Source: Moritella sp. (GTDB lineage: Bacteria; Pseudomonadota; Gammaproteobacteria; Enterobacterales; Moritellaceae). Taken from it: a DNA stretch of 64,000 nucleotides. Positions 17,893 to 28,412 of the stretch are shown here, in pieces. The stretch spans positions 124,001 through 188,000 of the forward strand of contig NZ_JABSQR010000009.1 in assembly GCF_013215705.1 (NCBI RefSeq), written 5' to 3'. Each line of letters opens with the position of its first letter. The stretch's first letter is position 1. The notes beneath the pieces are model-generated. The model saw only the letters and a program-made list of their open reading frames with translations, was not told where the DNA came from and made no database searches. A program made the translations under genes and the position numbers.

Positions 17893-18984
17893 GTGCAAGG
17901 TTTGTGGTCATATATTTCAAAAAGTATCTTACTCGGTATCGCTGTAGCGGCAATACTGCTTTTGGCGTTACCGCAATTACAAAACAAGCAAAGTTTAGGA
18001 CTGACTCAGCCATTTTCATTGGGCCTTAATGAACAAATGAGTTTTTCAGCAGCGGTAAAACGAGCAGCGCCTTCCGTGGTTAATATTTATACCCGCACCT
18101 ACCAAAAATCAACGATCAATAGTAAACCAACATTACGCCCACAAAGCCTAGGCTCTGGCGTGATCATGAATAACAAAGGTTATTTACTGACAAACTATCA
18201 CGTTATCGCCAATGCCGATCAAATTATAGTGGCGCTCCAAGACGGTCGGTTTTTCACTGCGGAATTAATTGGTTTTGATCGATACACCGACCTAGCTGTA
18301 TTACACATAGATGCTAAAAATTTACCCAGTATACCCCAAAGTAAACACGAGCAAACTAACATTGGTGATGTAGTACTCGCCATTGGTAATCCATACAATT
18401 TAGGCCAAACCATCACTCAAGGTATTATCAGTGCCCGTGGTCGTATTGGCATGAGTACCACAGGACATCAAAACTTCTTACAAACCGATGCGGCCATTAA
18501 CGAGGGTAACTCGGGTGGTGCATTGGTTAATAGCCTAGGTGAATTAGTGGGTATTAATACCGCGTCATTTCAGGTCACGAAAAATGTTGAAACGATGGGG
18601 ATCAGCTTTGCGATCCCCTATCCGTTAGCCGTTAAAATTATGCGTGCATTAATTGCCAATGGCCGGGTGATCCGTGGTTTTCTTGGTATTGAAGGCACAT
18701 CAATTAATGCCGTGATGGCAAAATTACTCGGTTTGAAAGCCAATCAAGGTATTGTGGTACAAAATACCGCACCTGATTCGCCCGCAGAAAAGGCCGGATT
18801 GGTCGCTGGCGATGTAGTGATCAAATTCAACGGTGCTGAGATTGATAATGTTATTTGGTTAATGGACATGGTGGCAGAACAGCGCCCAGGCTCGAAAATT
18901 AATTTAACCGTCATACGAGAAGGTAAGCAACTCGAGATCTCGGTAACACTCGGTGAATTGCAAGCACTACAACCACAGTCATAA
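17893..18984 (+). CDS. degS: DegS, site-1 protease of the sigma-E pathway
   Basis: A membrane-anchored HtrA protease that senses unassembled outer-membrane porins through its PDZ domain and cleaves the anti-sigma factor RseA. The 363-residue product starts with GTG, has a membrane anchor at about 10-28 and one PDZ domain. The triad is His103 in LTNYHVI, Asp133 in YTDLAVL and Ser207 in EGNSGGAL. A single PDZ and an uncleaved anchor separate it from DegQ. A strong terminator follows. Confidence 0.96.
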   Translation: MQGLWSYISKSILLGIAVAAILLLALPQLQNKQSLGLTQPFSLGLNEQMSFSAAVKRAAPSVVNIYTRTYQKSTINSKPTLRPQSLGSGVIMNNKGYLLTNYHVIANADQIIVALQDGRFFTAELIGFDRYTDLAVLHIDAKNLPSIPQSKHEQTNIGDVVLAIGNPYNLGQTITQGIISARGRIGMSTTGHQNFLQTDAAINEGNSGGALVNSLGELVGINTASFQVTKNVETMGISFAIPYPLAVKIMRALIANGRVIRGFLGIEGTSINAVMAKLLGLKANQGIVVQNTAPDSPAEKAGLVAGDVVIKFNGAEIDNVIWLMDMVAEQRPGSKINLTVIREGKQLEISVTLGELQALQPQS

Positions 18985-19006
18985 CTTAAGCAAAAAACAG
19001 ATATAG

Positions 19007-19034
19007 AAAAGGCGCATATCAATGCGCCTTTTTT
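19007..19034 (+). terminator. Rho-independent terminator of degQ-degS
   Basis: The stem GGCGCAT/ATGCGCC (19011-19017 and 19022-19028), with a four-base loop, is followed by six T residues. The A run upstream makes it bidirectional, so it may also stop transcripts coming from murA. Confidence 0.88.
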
Positions 19035-19132
19035 ATATCTACCCAAGTTACGTCAAGATACTATATCAGAAACGAGCAGGGGTATAATCACCGATTACAG
19101 GTTATTGGCACGACAAAACGTCGAACAATATA

Positions 19133-20664
<1,532 letters not shown>

Positions 20665-20983
20665 AATACTTAAATCCTATGATGTCGCCATTCTAAGCCG
20701 AGTTAAAACCGTACATGCCGCTAGCGTTAATCTGTAATAGACCTGTTACAACACGTTTAGTTCTAAGTGAATGGCGCTCTGCCTGAGAGAATCGCGCTTA
20801 AAACTAAAGTATTAAAATAGCCAAGTATTCTAAAAGTAATCGCCATAATACACAATCACAAAACATCACTATGTCAGGATTTTTATCATTCAACCTTGAA
20901 TAATAAACAAGATTTAACAATTTACCTTTTCTTTCAGTGAAAAAAGACCGAAAATAGTGTTCTTTCTTACCAACTTTTAAATT
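20665..20983. other. Divergent intergenic region between ibaG and yrbG
   Basis: About 320 bases with no credible gene. It must hold promoters for both directions. The half nearest yrbG is AT-rich with no clear consensus promoter. The middle holds a structured inverted repeat (20756-20808), listed separately. In E. coli and Vibrio the mlaFEDCB operon lies at this point. Confidence 0.6.
20756..20808. other. Nested inverted repeat, possible structured RNA
   Basis: Outer arms TTTAGTTCTAAG (20756-20767) and CTTAAAACTAAA (20797-20808) pair over 12 positions with one mismatch, which becomes a wobble in one strand. Inside, GCGC (774-777) can pair with GCGC (794-797), and CTCT (777-780) with AGAG (786-789). 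The minus-strand loop CTCTCAGGCAGAG recalls part of the glycine riboswitch, but the rest of that aptamer is absent. No T run follows on either strand, so it is not an ordinary terminator. Confidence 0.4.
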
Positions 20984-21958
20984 GTGCCGATGCTAACTAC
21001 AAATATTATAATTTTAATTCTTGGATTTATTGGTCTCGTCATTAGTGCCGATAAATTCGTCTATGGTGCTGCTGGACTAGCGCGAAACCTCGGTATTTCA
21101 CCACTGATCATTGGTCTAACAATTGTCGCGATGGGTTCGTCTGCACCCGAGATGATGGTCGCGGTATCGGCATCCCTTAATGGCTCACCAAATACCGCCA
21201 TTGGTAATGCTATTGGCTCTAATATTACTAACATCACCTTAGTATTAGGGATCACCGCGTTAATAAAACCATTGCTAGTAGGCTCGACAACGATCCGTCG
21301 TGAGATCCCGATGGTATTAATTACCACACTACTAGCAGGTGTTGTGCTGTGGGATTTAAAATTGGAGATGTACGAAGGGGTAATTTTATTATTACTCTTC
21401 TTCATTACTATCCTCACTTTAACTATCCTCGCATTAAAACGTCCAAGCAATGATCCTCTTACCCAAGAGCATGACGATGAAGTCCCTGAAGGCGTCCCCA
21501 CCAGGAAAGCCGTTGCTTGGTTAATCTTCGGCATGATTGCATTACCTGTCAGTTCACATTTCCTAGTCGGCTCAGCCGTTGTGATTGCCCAGCACTTTGG
21601 CATGAGTGATTTAGTGATCGGCCTGACTATTATTGCCATTGGCACGAGCTTACCAGAACTCGCCGCATCGATATCGGGTGTATTAAAAGGTGAAGATGAT
21701 CTTGCTATTGGTAATATCATTGGTTCTAATATATTCAACATCTTAGCGGTATTATCACTACCAGGTATTTTAGCTCCAGGCATGATTGATCCGGCGATTA
21801 TTAGTCGTGATTTCTATTATATGCTTGGCGCAACTGTGGTAATGCTGGTGATGGCAATAGGCTTTAGAGGCCGTCCAGGACGTATTAGTCGTGTTGAAGG
21901 TGGTATTTTATTAGCTGGTTTTGTCGCCTATCAATTCATTGTATTTAGTAGCATCTAA
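20984..21958 (+). CDS. yrbG: YrbG, CaCA-family sodium/calcium antiporter
   Basis: A membrane antiporter of about 324 residues with roughly ten membrane segments. The two alpha-repeats typical of the family are clear: VAMGSSAPEMMVAVSAS with GNAIGSNITNITLVLG in the first half, and AIGTSLPELAASISG with GNIIGSNIFNILAVL in the second. These acidic and polar motifs bind the transported cations. The start may be GTG at 20984 or ATG at 20990; neither has a clear ribosome binding site. It precedes kdsD as in E. coli. Confidence 0.93.
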   Translation: MPMLTTNIIILILGFIGLVISADKFVYGAAGLARNLGISPLIIGLTIVAMGSSAPEMMVAVSASLNGSPNTAIGNAIGSNITNITLVLGITALIKPLLVGSTTIRREIPMVLITTLLAGVVLWDLKLEMYEGVILLLLFFITILTLTILALKRPSNDPLTQEHDDEVPEGVPTRKAVAWLIFGMIALPVSSHFLVGSAVVIAQHFGMSDLVIGLTIIAIGTSLPELAASISGVLKGEDDLAIGNIIGSNIFNILAVLSLPGILAPGMIDPAIISRDFYYMLGATVVMLVMAIGFRGRPGRISRVEGGILLAGFVAYQFIVFSSI

Positions 21959-22015
21959 CCGTACTTAATATTTTTATATCTCAGTATTAAACAGTATTTT
22001 CATTAGGGAATAACC

Positions 22016-22987
22016 ATGTCGAGTCAGTTTAACTATTGCCAAAGCGCGCTTAATGTCATTAACACGGAAGCGGCAGCGATTTCTCAATTAAGCCAATATA
22101 TTGATGCCACGTTTACCGCCACGTGTGAATTATTAATCGCATGTAAAGGCAAAGTTATTGTGACGGGTATGGGGAAATCAGGTCATATCGCCAATAAAAT
22201 AGCCGCGACATTAGCCAGTACTGGTACCCCGGCATTCTTTGTACATCCAGCCGAAGCAAGCCATGGTGATCTTGGCATGATTGAACGTGGTGATGTGGTG
22301 ATAGCATTATCTAATTCTGGTGAATCAGATGAAATTTTAGCATTATACCCGATGCTTAAACGTTTAAGCATCCCCATTATAGCAATGACAGGTAATGCTG
22401 ATTCAACCATGGCGCGCGAAGCAAAAATTAGCTTATGTATTAAAGTTGATAAAGAAGCTTGCCCGCTGGGATTAGCACCGACATCAAGTACCACAGCAAG
22501 TCTGGTGATGGGTGATGCTATCGCAGTGGCCTTGCTCGAAGCCAAAGGATTTACCGCAAATGACTTTGCACTGTCTCATCCAGGCGGTCGCTTAGGCAGA
22601 AAATTATTATTACGTATTTCAGATATTATGCATAAAGGTGACGGCGTACCAAGCGTACAACAGAGTGAAACTATTTCAGAGGCGTTATTTGAAGTCTCTA
22701 AAAAAGGGCTCGGTATGACCGCCGTTAATAATGGAAAGCGGCTGGTTGGCATTTTTACGGATGGGGATTTACGTCGTATTCTTGATGCACGTATAGATAT
22801 TCACCAAACCCCAATCAGTGAAGTAATGACCCGAAGATGTGTTACTATTAATGAACATATCTTGGCCGCAGAGGCCCTAGCCGTCATGGAAAATAAAAAA
22901 GTTAACGCTATAATTGTCGTTAATGAACAACAAGAACCAGTCGGCGCCTTCAACATGCATGACTTACTACGCGCAGGTGTATTATAA
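22016..22987 (+). CDS. kdsD: KdsD, D-arabinose 5-phosphate isomerase
   Basis: Converts ribulose 5-phosphate to arabinose 5-phosphate, the first step of KDO synthesis for lipopolysaccharide. The 323-residue protein has an N-terminal SIS domain (VTGMGKSGHIANKIAATLAS, then HPAEASHGDLGM and ALSNSGESDEI) and two C-terminal CBS domains from about residue 205. Length and motifs match E. coli KdsD. It starts the kdsD-kdsC-lptC-lptA-lptB series. Confidence 0.97.
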   Translation: MSSQFNYCQSALNVINTEAAAISQLSQYIDATFTATCELLIACKGKVIVTGMGKSGHIANKIAATLASTGTPAFFVHPAEASHGDLGMIERGDVVIALSNSGESDEILALYPMLKRLSIPIIAMTGNADSTMAREAKISLCIKVDKEACPLGLAPTSSTTASLVMGDAIAVALLEAKGFTANDFALSHPGGRLGRKLLLRISDIMHKGDGVPSVQQSETISEALFEVSKKGLGMTAVNNGKRLVGIFTDGDLRRILDARIDIHQTPISEVMTRRCVTINEHILAAEALAVMENKKVNAIIVVNEQQEPVGAFNMHDLLRAGVL

Positions 22988-22989
22988 AT

Positions 22990-23538
22990 ATGATCAACAC
23001 ATTATATGGTCCAATCCCACAAGAGATCTTAACCAAAGCAAAAACATTAAAGCTACTCATTTGTGATATAGATGGCGTATTTTCTGATGGTCGAGTGTAT
23101 ATGGGTAACGATGGCGAAGAGCTGAAAGCTTTCCATACCCGTGATGGTTTTGGGGTTAAATCACTCCTCAATGCAGGTATCGAAGTGGCGGTGATCACCG
23201 GACGGCAGTCAACGATTGTCGCCAACCGCATGCAAGGTTTAGGTGTTAAACATATCTATCAAGGTCAAGACAACAAAGTTATCGCATTTAATATGTTGCT
23301 CGAAAAATTAAACTTATCAGCAGAGCAGGTCGGTTATATCGGCGATGACGTGATTGATTTACCGGTAATGAATCTCTGTGGACTCAGTGTTGCTGTTGCC
23401 GATGCCCACCCTCTGGTTAAAAAAGGGGCCGATTTTAGCACCTCAATCCGTGGTGGTTTTGGCGCAGTAAGAGAATTAGCAGATTTGATCTTATTAGCCA
23501 AGGGAGTATTAGACCAAGCACAAGGCACTTCGGTATGA
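22990..23538 (+). CDS. kdsC: KdsC, KDO 8-phosphate phosphatase
   Basis: A 182-residue HAD-superfamily phosphatase that releases KDO from KDO 8-phosphate. The catalytic motif is LLICDIDGVFSDG at about 18-30, with VITGRQS (motif II) and YIGDDVIDLPVM (motif IV). It lies two bases after kdsD and overlaps lptC by four bases. Confidence 0.97.
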   Translation: MINTLYGPIPQEILTKAKTLKLLICDIDGVFSDGRVYMGNDGEELKAFHTRDGFGVKSLLNAGIEVAVITGRQSTIVANRMQGLGVKHIYQGQDNKVIAFNMLLEKLNLSAEQVGYIGDDVIDLPVMNLCGLSVAVADAHPLVKKGADFSTSIRGGFGAVRELADLILLAKGVLDQAQGTSV

Positions 23539-24095
23539 ATCGGCAAAATATGGGGATTGTTATCCTCTTTTTGTGTGCACTGGGTATTTGGCGCTTTTTT
23601 TCACCCGATGAACAATCAACAGCCTCCCCCTCAACCGAATATCAGCCTGATTTCACCGCCGAGGTCCTACGCAGTGTAGAGTTCAGTATTGAAGGGAAAA
23701 TCATACGTCGCATTTTTGCCGATAGTATGGAGCATTATGGCGAGTTAGGCATGACAATGTTCACTAACCCCGTTATTATCCTTTATGATGACAATGCCCA
23801 AGCGACGTGGAAGATCCAAGCCAAAGAAGGTAACTTCAGCAGTGAGGATGTCGCGACACTACGCAATGATGTGATCATCCAGAATATGAAGAAAAATGAT
23901 TATATTGATGTCATCACCACCAGTTATTTGCAATTAGAACTGACCAAAAACTTGGTACGCAGCGATCAATTAATTACTATCACAGGGGCCTTATTCAACC
24001 AAACCGGCGTTGGCCTTGAAGGTGATTTAAAGCAAGAATACATGACTATCCTTAAGCAAGTTAAAGCGATATATACTAATGATGAAAAAATATAA
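23535..24095 (+). CDS. lptC: LptC, LPS transport bitopic membrane protein
   Basis: The 186-residue product has an N-terminal membrane anchor (residues about 6-20) and a periplasmic beta-jellyroll. LptC receives lipopolysaccharide from LptBFG and passes it to LptA. Sequence is only weakly conserved in the family, so the call also rests on position. It overlaps kdsC by four bases and lptA by 17, so all three are probably coupled. Confidence 0.93.
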   Translation: MNRQNMGIVILFLCALGIWRFFSPDEQSTASPSTEYQPDFTAEVLRSVEFSIEGKIIRRIFADSMEHYGELGMTMFTNPVIILYDDNAQATWKIQAKEGNFSSEDVATLRNDVIIQNMKKNDYIDVITTSYLQLELTKNLVRSDQLITITGALFNQTGVGLEGDLKQEYMTILKQVKAIYTNDEKI

Positions 24096-24579
24096 AATTT
24101 TACTGTTAACAGTATTGATGAGTAATTCAGCGCTCGCATTAGAATCTGACTTTGCAGAAAATGTTGTCGTAAACGCTAAACGTCAAGAAGTGTTTATTAA
24201 AGAGAACCGCGTTATTTTTTATGATAATGTGGTAGTGACTCAAGGCACAATATTAATTCATGCTGATAAGCTCACGGTATTAAGCCCTGGTGGCAAAGGT
24301 ACTGAAGTGATGATAGCCACAGGTAACGTAGCCACTTTTTATCAAGAGCTTGATGACGGCAAAAAAATCAACGCAGAATCGAATGAGATCCGTTATGAAC
24401 TCGGCAAAAAACGTTTAACGTTAACAAAAAATGCCCGCTTACGTCAGGCTGATAGTGAAATCAAAGGTAACAAGATCATCTACCAAATTGATAAGCAAGA
24501 AATGATAGCCGAAAGCGGTAATAATGAATCAGATCGCGTGATCACCATTTTCACCCCTGAAGACAACAAAACTAAGTAG
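24079..24579 (+). CDS. lptA: LptA, periplasmic LPS bridge protein
   Basis: A 166-residue periplasmic protein that polymerises into the bridge carrying lipopolysaccharide between the membranes. It has a signal peptide (KKYKILLLTVLMSNSALA) and an OstA/jellyroll domain (VVNAKRQEVFIKENRVIFYD, VVVTQGTILIHADKLTV). The start may be either of two tandem ATGs at 24079 and 24082. It overlaps the end of lptC. Confidence 0.95.
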   Translation: MMKKYKILLLTVLMSNSALALESDFAENVVVNAKRQEVFIKENRVIFYDNVVVTQGTILIHADKLTVLSPGGKGTEVMIATGNVATFYQELDDGKKINAESNEIRYELGKKRLTLTKNARLRQADSEIKGNKIIYQIDKQEMIAESGNNESDRVITIFTPEDNKTK

Positions 24580-24594
24580 AGTAAATAAATTCAT

Positions 24595-25320
24595 ATGGCG
24601 CGTTTAAAAGTATCACACTTAGCAAAAAGTTATAATAAACGTAAAGTTGTGTCTGATGTGAGCCTCGAAGTTGAATCAGGCCAAATTGTTGGTTTACTTG
24701 GGCCCAATGGCGCAGGTAAAACCACCACCTTTTACATGGTGGTTGGCTTAGTTAAGCGAGATCATGGACAAATCTTCATTGATGACCAAGAATTAACCCA
24801 TGAGCCAATGCATATTCGTGCACAACAAGGTATTGGTTATTTACCCCAAGAAGCCTCAATTTTTCGTCGCTTATCGGTAACTAAAAATATCATGGCCATT
24901 TTAGAGTTGCGCCCAGAATTAAGCCGTTTTCAACGAGAAGAGAAATTAGAAGAATTACTCGAAGAGTTCCATATTACCCATATCCGCGATAGTTTAGGGA
25001 TGAGCTTATCGGGTGGTGAACGCCGCCGAGTTGAAATTGCCCGCGCACTGGCAGCTGATCCTAAATTTATTTTATTAGATGAACCCTTTGCTGGTGTTGA
25101 TCCGATTTCGGTTGGCGATATTAAAAAGATTATTCAACATCTGCGGGATCGGGGTTTAGGGGTATTAATTACCGACCATAACGTACGTGAAACACTGGAT
25201 GTATGTGAATACTCTTATATTGTAAGTCATGGGCACTTAATTGCGTCTGGCACTTCAGAAGAGATTTTATCCAACGCACAAGTGAAAGAAGTATACCTTG
25301 GAGATCAATTCCGACTATAG
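24595..25320 (+). CDS. lptB: LptB, ATPase of the LPS exporter
   Basis: The cytoplasmic ABC ATPase of LptB2FGC, which extracts lipopolysaccharide from the inner membrane. The 241-residue protein has Walker [11 protein letters not shown] at 36-45, the signature [15 protein letters not shown], Walker [13 protein letters not shown] and the switch His in [12 protein letters not shown]. It follows lptA after 15 bases and precedes rpoN by 48 bases, as in E. coli. Confidence 0.98.
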   Translation: MARLKVSHLAKSYNKRKVVSDVSLEVESGQIVGLLGPNGAGKTTTFYMVVGLVKRDHGQIFIDDQELTHEPMHIRAQQGIGYLPQEASIFRRLSVTKNIMAILELRPELSRFQREEKLEELLEEFHITHIRDSLGMSLSGGERRRVEIARALAADPKFILLDEPFAGVDPISVGDIKKIIQHLRDRGLGVLITDHNVRETLDVCEYSYIVSHGHLIASGTSEEILSNAQVKEVYLGDQFRL

Positions 25321-25368
25321 TTTGATATTGATACATAGCCGCATTAAGGAAGAGAGAGTAGTCGTTAG

Positions 25369-26883
25369 ATGAAGCCATCATTACAACTTCGTATGAGTCA
25401 ATCTCTGGCAATGACGCCACAGTTACAACAAGCTATTCGATTATTACAATTATCGACCTTGGAGTTACAGCAAGAGATCCAAGAAGCGTTAGACAGTAAT
25501 CCGCTACTGGAACAAGAAGATCCCAACAACACGCTGTCAAATGATGCAGAAAGTAGTGACGCACACAATGCGGATAACGCAGATAATAATGATTCGATTA
25601 CCGATAGCAGCCAAATCGAAGTCGGTGATGCCCTTGCCAGTGATTCCATCCCTGATGAACTGCCTACTGACAGCAATTGGGATGACGTCTATACCCCACA
25701 AATACAAAATCACAGTGGCGGCAGTGTCGGTATTGATGGACTTGATCAGGTTTACCAAGGTGCAACCAGCGAAGGTTTATACGAACATCTTATGTGGCAA
25801 ATGGAATTAACCCCATTTACTGATATTGATCGCGCCATTGCCGTCGCTATTATTGATGGCATTGATGATCATGGTTATCTCAATCAAAGCTGCGAAGAGA
25901 TCCTGCACAGCGTGGTGCTCGGCCACCAAGAACACGATGATAATAACGAAGATCAATTGGAATTAGATGAAGTTGAAGCGGTATTAAAACGTATTCAACA
26001 TTTTGATCCTATCGGTGTAGCAGCGCGCTCACTACAAGAATGTTTATTGATCCAACTTCGACATTTACCTAAAAATACCCCTTGGTTATCAGAATGCCAA
26101 CAAATAATTCAATCCCATATGGATTTATTGGGCAATCGCGACTACCGTCAATTAAGTCGTAAAACAAAATTAAAAGAACCACAACTTAAAGAGATCATGC
26201 AATTAATTCAGAGCCTGGAACCAAGACCAGGTAATGTGATTGATCAGTCGGAAGGGCTGTATGTGATTCCCGATGTATTAGTAAAGAAAAAAAATAACCA
26301 ATGGATAGTCGACTTAAATCCTGACATTGTGCCAAGATTAAAAGTGAACACTGAATATTCTAATCTGTCGACCGGTAACCGTAATAGTAGCGATGGGCAG
26401 TTTATTCGTGCCCATGTGCAAGAAGCAAAATGGTTTATTAAAAGCCTAGAAAGCCGTAACGAGACATTACTAAAAGTGACAAAGAGTATTGTTCAACGCC
26501 AAGTAGATTTCTTTGAATATGGCGATGAAGCCATGAAACCTATGGTACTGAATGATATTGCAGAAGAAGTCGAAATGCATGAATCGACTATTTCGCGGGT
26601 AACAACGCAGAAGTTTATGCATACGCCACGTGGTATTTTTGAACTGAAGTTCTTCTTTTCAAGCCACGTCAGTACTGACAATGGCGGTGAATGCTCATCA
26701 ACCGCTATTCGGGCATTAATTAAAAAATTGGTGGCGGCAGAGAATGCCATTAAACCACTAAGTGATAGCAAGATTGCTGATTTACTTGCTGATCAAGGTA
26801 TCAAGGTGGCTCGGCGTACGATCGCAAAATACCGAGACGCACTAAGTATACCACCATCTAATCAGCGCAAGAGTCTTTTATAG
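25369..26883 (+). CDS. rpoN: RpoN, sigma-54 factor
   Basis: The alternative sigma factor that recognises -24/-12 promoters and needs AAA activators. The 504-residue product has the Gln/Leu-rich region I ([20 protein letters not shown]), a long acidic region II (about 45-105), the core-binding domain and the C-terminal RpoN box [10 protein letters not shown] at 481-490. It is followed by hpf as usual, but ptsN is missing after that. Confidence 0.98.
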   Translation: MKPSLQLRMSQSLAMTPQLQQAIRLLQLSTLELQQEIQEALDSNPLLEQEDPNNTLSNDAESSDAHNADNADNNDSITDSSQIEVGDALASDSIPDELPTDSNWDDVYTPQIQNHSGGSVGIDGLDQVYQGATSEGLYEHLMWQMELTPFTDIDRAIAVAIIDGIDDHGYLNQSCEEILHSVVLGHQEHDDNNEDQLELDEVEAVLKRIQHFDPIGVAARSLQECLLIQLRHLPKNTPWLSECQQIIQSHMDLLGNRDYRQLSRKTKLKEPQLKEIMQLIQSLEPRPGNVIDQSEGLYVIPDVLVKKKNNQWIVDLNPDIVPRLKVNTEYSNLSTGNRNSSDGQFIRAHVQEAKWFIKSLESRNETLLKVTKSIVQRQVDFFEYGDEAMKPMVLNDIAEEVEMHESTISRVTTQKFMHTPRGIFELKFFFSSHVSTDNGGECSSTAIRALIKKLVAAENAIKPLSDSKIADLLADQGIKVARRTIAKYRDALSIPPSNQRKSLL

Positions 26884-26914
26884 CACTCATCCTACCTTCA
26901 TAAGGGAGACATAT

Positions 26915-27202
26915 ATGCAAATTAATTTAACCGGTAGACATGTAGAAATTACAGATTCACTGAAAGATTACATTGATAGCAAGTTTTCCAAATTAGAGCG
27001 GCATTTTGAGCATATTAACAATATTCATGTGATCTTAAATGTCGAAAAATTACTGCAAATCGCAGAAGCAAAAATACATCTAAATGGGGGTGAAATCTTT
27101 GCCGTACATGAACATAACGACATGTATGCTGCAATTGATGGCTTACTGGATAAGCTCGATCGCCAAGTGATTAAGCATAAAGAAAAATTAATTCGCCATT
27201 AA
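26915..27202 (+). CDS. hpf: HPF, ribosome hibernation promoting factor (short form)
   Basis: A 95-residue protein of the YfiA/HPF family that helps ribosomes dimerise and rest in stationary phase. It begins MQINLTGRHVEITDSLKDYI and has the conserved basic helix region SKFSKLERHF; the length fits the short HPF of gammaproteobacteria. It follows rpoN after 31 bases and has a good GGGAG ribosome binding site. Confidence 0.95.
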   Translation: MQINLTGRHVEITDSLKDYIDSKFSKLERHFEHINNIHVILNVEKLLQIAEAKIHLNGGEIFAVHEHNDMYAAIDGLLDKLDRQVIKHKEKLIRH

Positions 27203-27222
27203 TTTAGTCCCACAACAAATAA

Positions 27223-27258
27223 CCTAAAGGAAAAAACCTTTTCCTTTAGGTATTAATG
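27223..27258 (+). terminator. Probable terminator after hpf
   Basis: A perfect 12-bp stem, CCTAAAGGAAAA (27223-27234) and its complement (27239-27250), has a four-base AACC loop. The T run is poor (TATTAATGTT), so it may act partly as an mRNA-stabilising hairpin. It separates hpf from rapZ. Confidence 0.6.
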
Positions 27259-27401
27259 TTCCTGACATAATTAAAACATATCATATCCAAATCAATTGCG
27301 GGATAATGAGCAAATATTTTATATCGTAATGAGTTTAAAATTAGCCAGCTAACTTTTACTCTGTCCACGATAAATTCGCTGCGCAGATGTGAGGACAAAA
27401 A

Positions 27402-28265
27402 ATGAAGTTAATAATAGTCAGCGGCCAGTCAGGATCCGGTAAATCAATTGCATTACGGGTACTTGAAGATTTAGGCTACTATTGCGTAGACAACCTGCCA
27501 GTGACATTACTCCCACAACTACTGCAAACCTTAAATGCCAAAACTGAACAAGTAGCAGTCAGCATTGATGTACGTAATTTACCGAAAGAAAAGCAAGAAT
27601 TAAACGATATTATTGCCGAGTTAAAAGCCAGTACTGAGCTAACCAGTTTATTTCTTGATACGAACCAATCTGTCCTTATTAAACGCTACAGTGAAACACG
27701 TCGCTTGCATCCATTAACAAAAGACGACCTGTCGCTCTCGCAAGCAATTGAAATAGAACAACAGCGCTTACGTCCTTTAGCCTTACTTGCGGATCTGAAA
27801 ATCGATACCACTGAGCTTAATATTCATGAACTCAGTGAACAAATCAAAGAACGTATTTTAGGCAAGAAAAAAAATAAACTGGTCTTAGTCTTCCAATCAT
27901 TTGGTTTTAAACATGGCTTACCAATGGATGCAGACTATGTATTCGACGTACGCTTTTTACCAAACCCACATTGGATCCCAGAATTAAAACCTTACACAGG
28001 TCTTGATGAACCGGTAATTAACTACCTCAGTCAGCAACCAGAAGTGATCAGCTTTGCGCTGCAAATTGAAAATCTATTATCGGCCTGGTTACCGCTGCTG
28101 GAAAAAAATAATCGCAGCTATGTTACTGTTGCTATCGGTTGTACTGGCGGCCAACATCGCTCGGTATTCATCGCAGAAAAATTAGCGAAATACTTTAAAC
28201 AGCAAGATTACGTGGTACAGACTCGTCACCAGACCTTAGAAAAGAACAAACATAAAATTAGCTAG
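27402..28265 (+). CDS. rapZ: RapZ, RNase adapter and GTP/ATP-binding protein
   Basis: In E. coli RapZ binds the small RNA GlmZ and brings it to RNase E, so tuning glucosamine 6-phosphate synthesis. The 287-residue product has the P-loop GQSGSGKS at 8-15, the Walker B-like VSIDVRN and the C-terminal RNA-binding part with VAIGCTGGQHRSVFIAEKLA. Length matches E. coli RapZ (284). A GTGAGGA ribosome binding site precedes it. Neither ptsN before it nor npr after it is present. Confidence 0.97.
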   Translation: MKLIIVSGQSGSGKSIALRVLEDLGYYCVDNLPVTLLPQLLQTLNAKTEQVAVSIDVRNLPKEKQELNDIIAELKASTELTSLFLDTNQSVLIKRYSETRRLHPLTKDDLSLSQAIEIEQQRLRPLALLADLKIDTTELNIHELSEQIKERILGKKKNKLVLVFQSFGFKHGLPMDADYVFDVRFLPNPHWIPELKPYTGLDEPVINYLSQQPEVISFALQIENLLSAWLPLLEKNNRSYVTVAIGCTGGQHRSVFIAEKLAKYFKQQDYVVQTRHQTLEKNKHKIS

Positions 28266-28412
28266 GTACTCAGTTAGCAATAAAATTAACGATCTATACA
28301 GTTAATTTTCATAATTTATTGTTAATACTGATTATAGATACAGATTAAGCTAGAATTGCACTGCATCAACGAGCAAGGTCTTGCAGCAGAATAATAAGAA
28401 TGGGGACGACAT

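Noticed and set aside
20770-20800. Glycine riboswitch before ibaG
   Set aside because: Only the CTCTCAGGCA-like stretch is present. The paired aptamer core and the second aptamer are absent, and the neighbouring genes have no glycine link.
21061-21783. A 240-codon minus-strand frame opposite yrbG
   Set aside because: The yrbG frame carries both conserved alpha-repeats; the antisense product is Ile/Pro/Ser-rich without recognisable domains.
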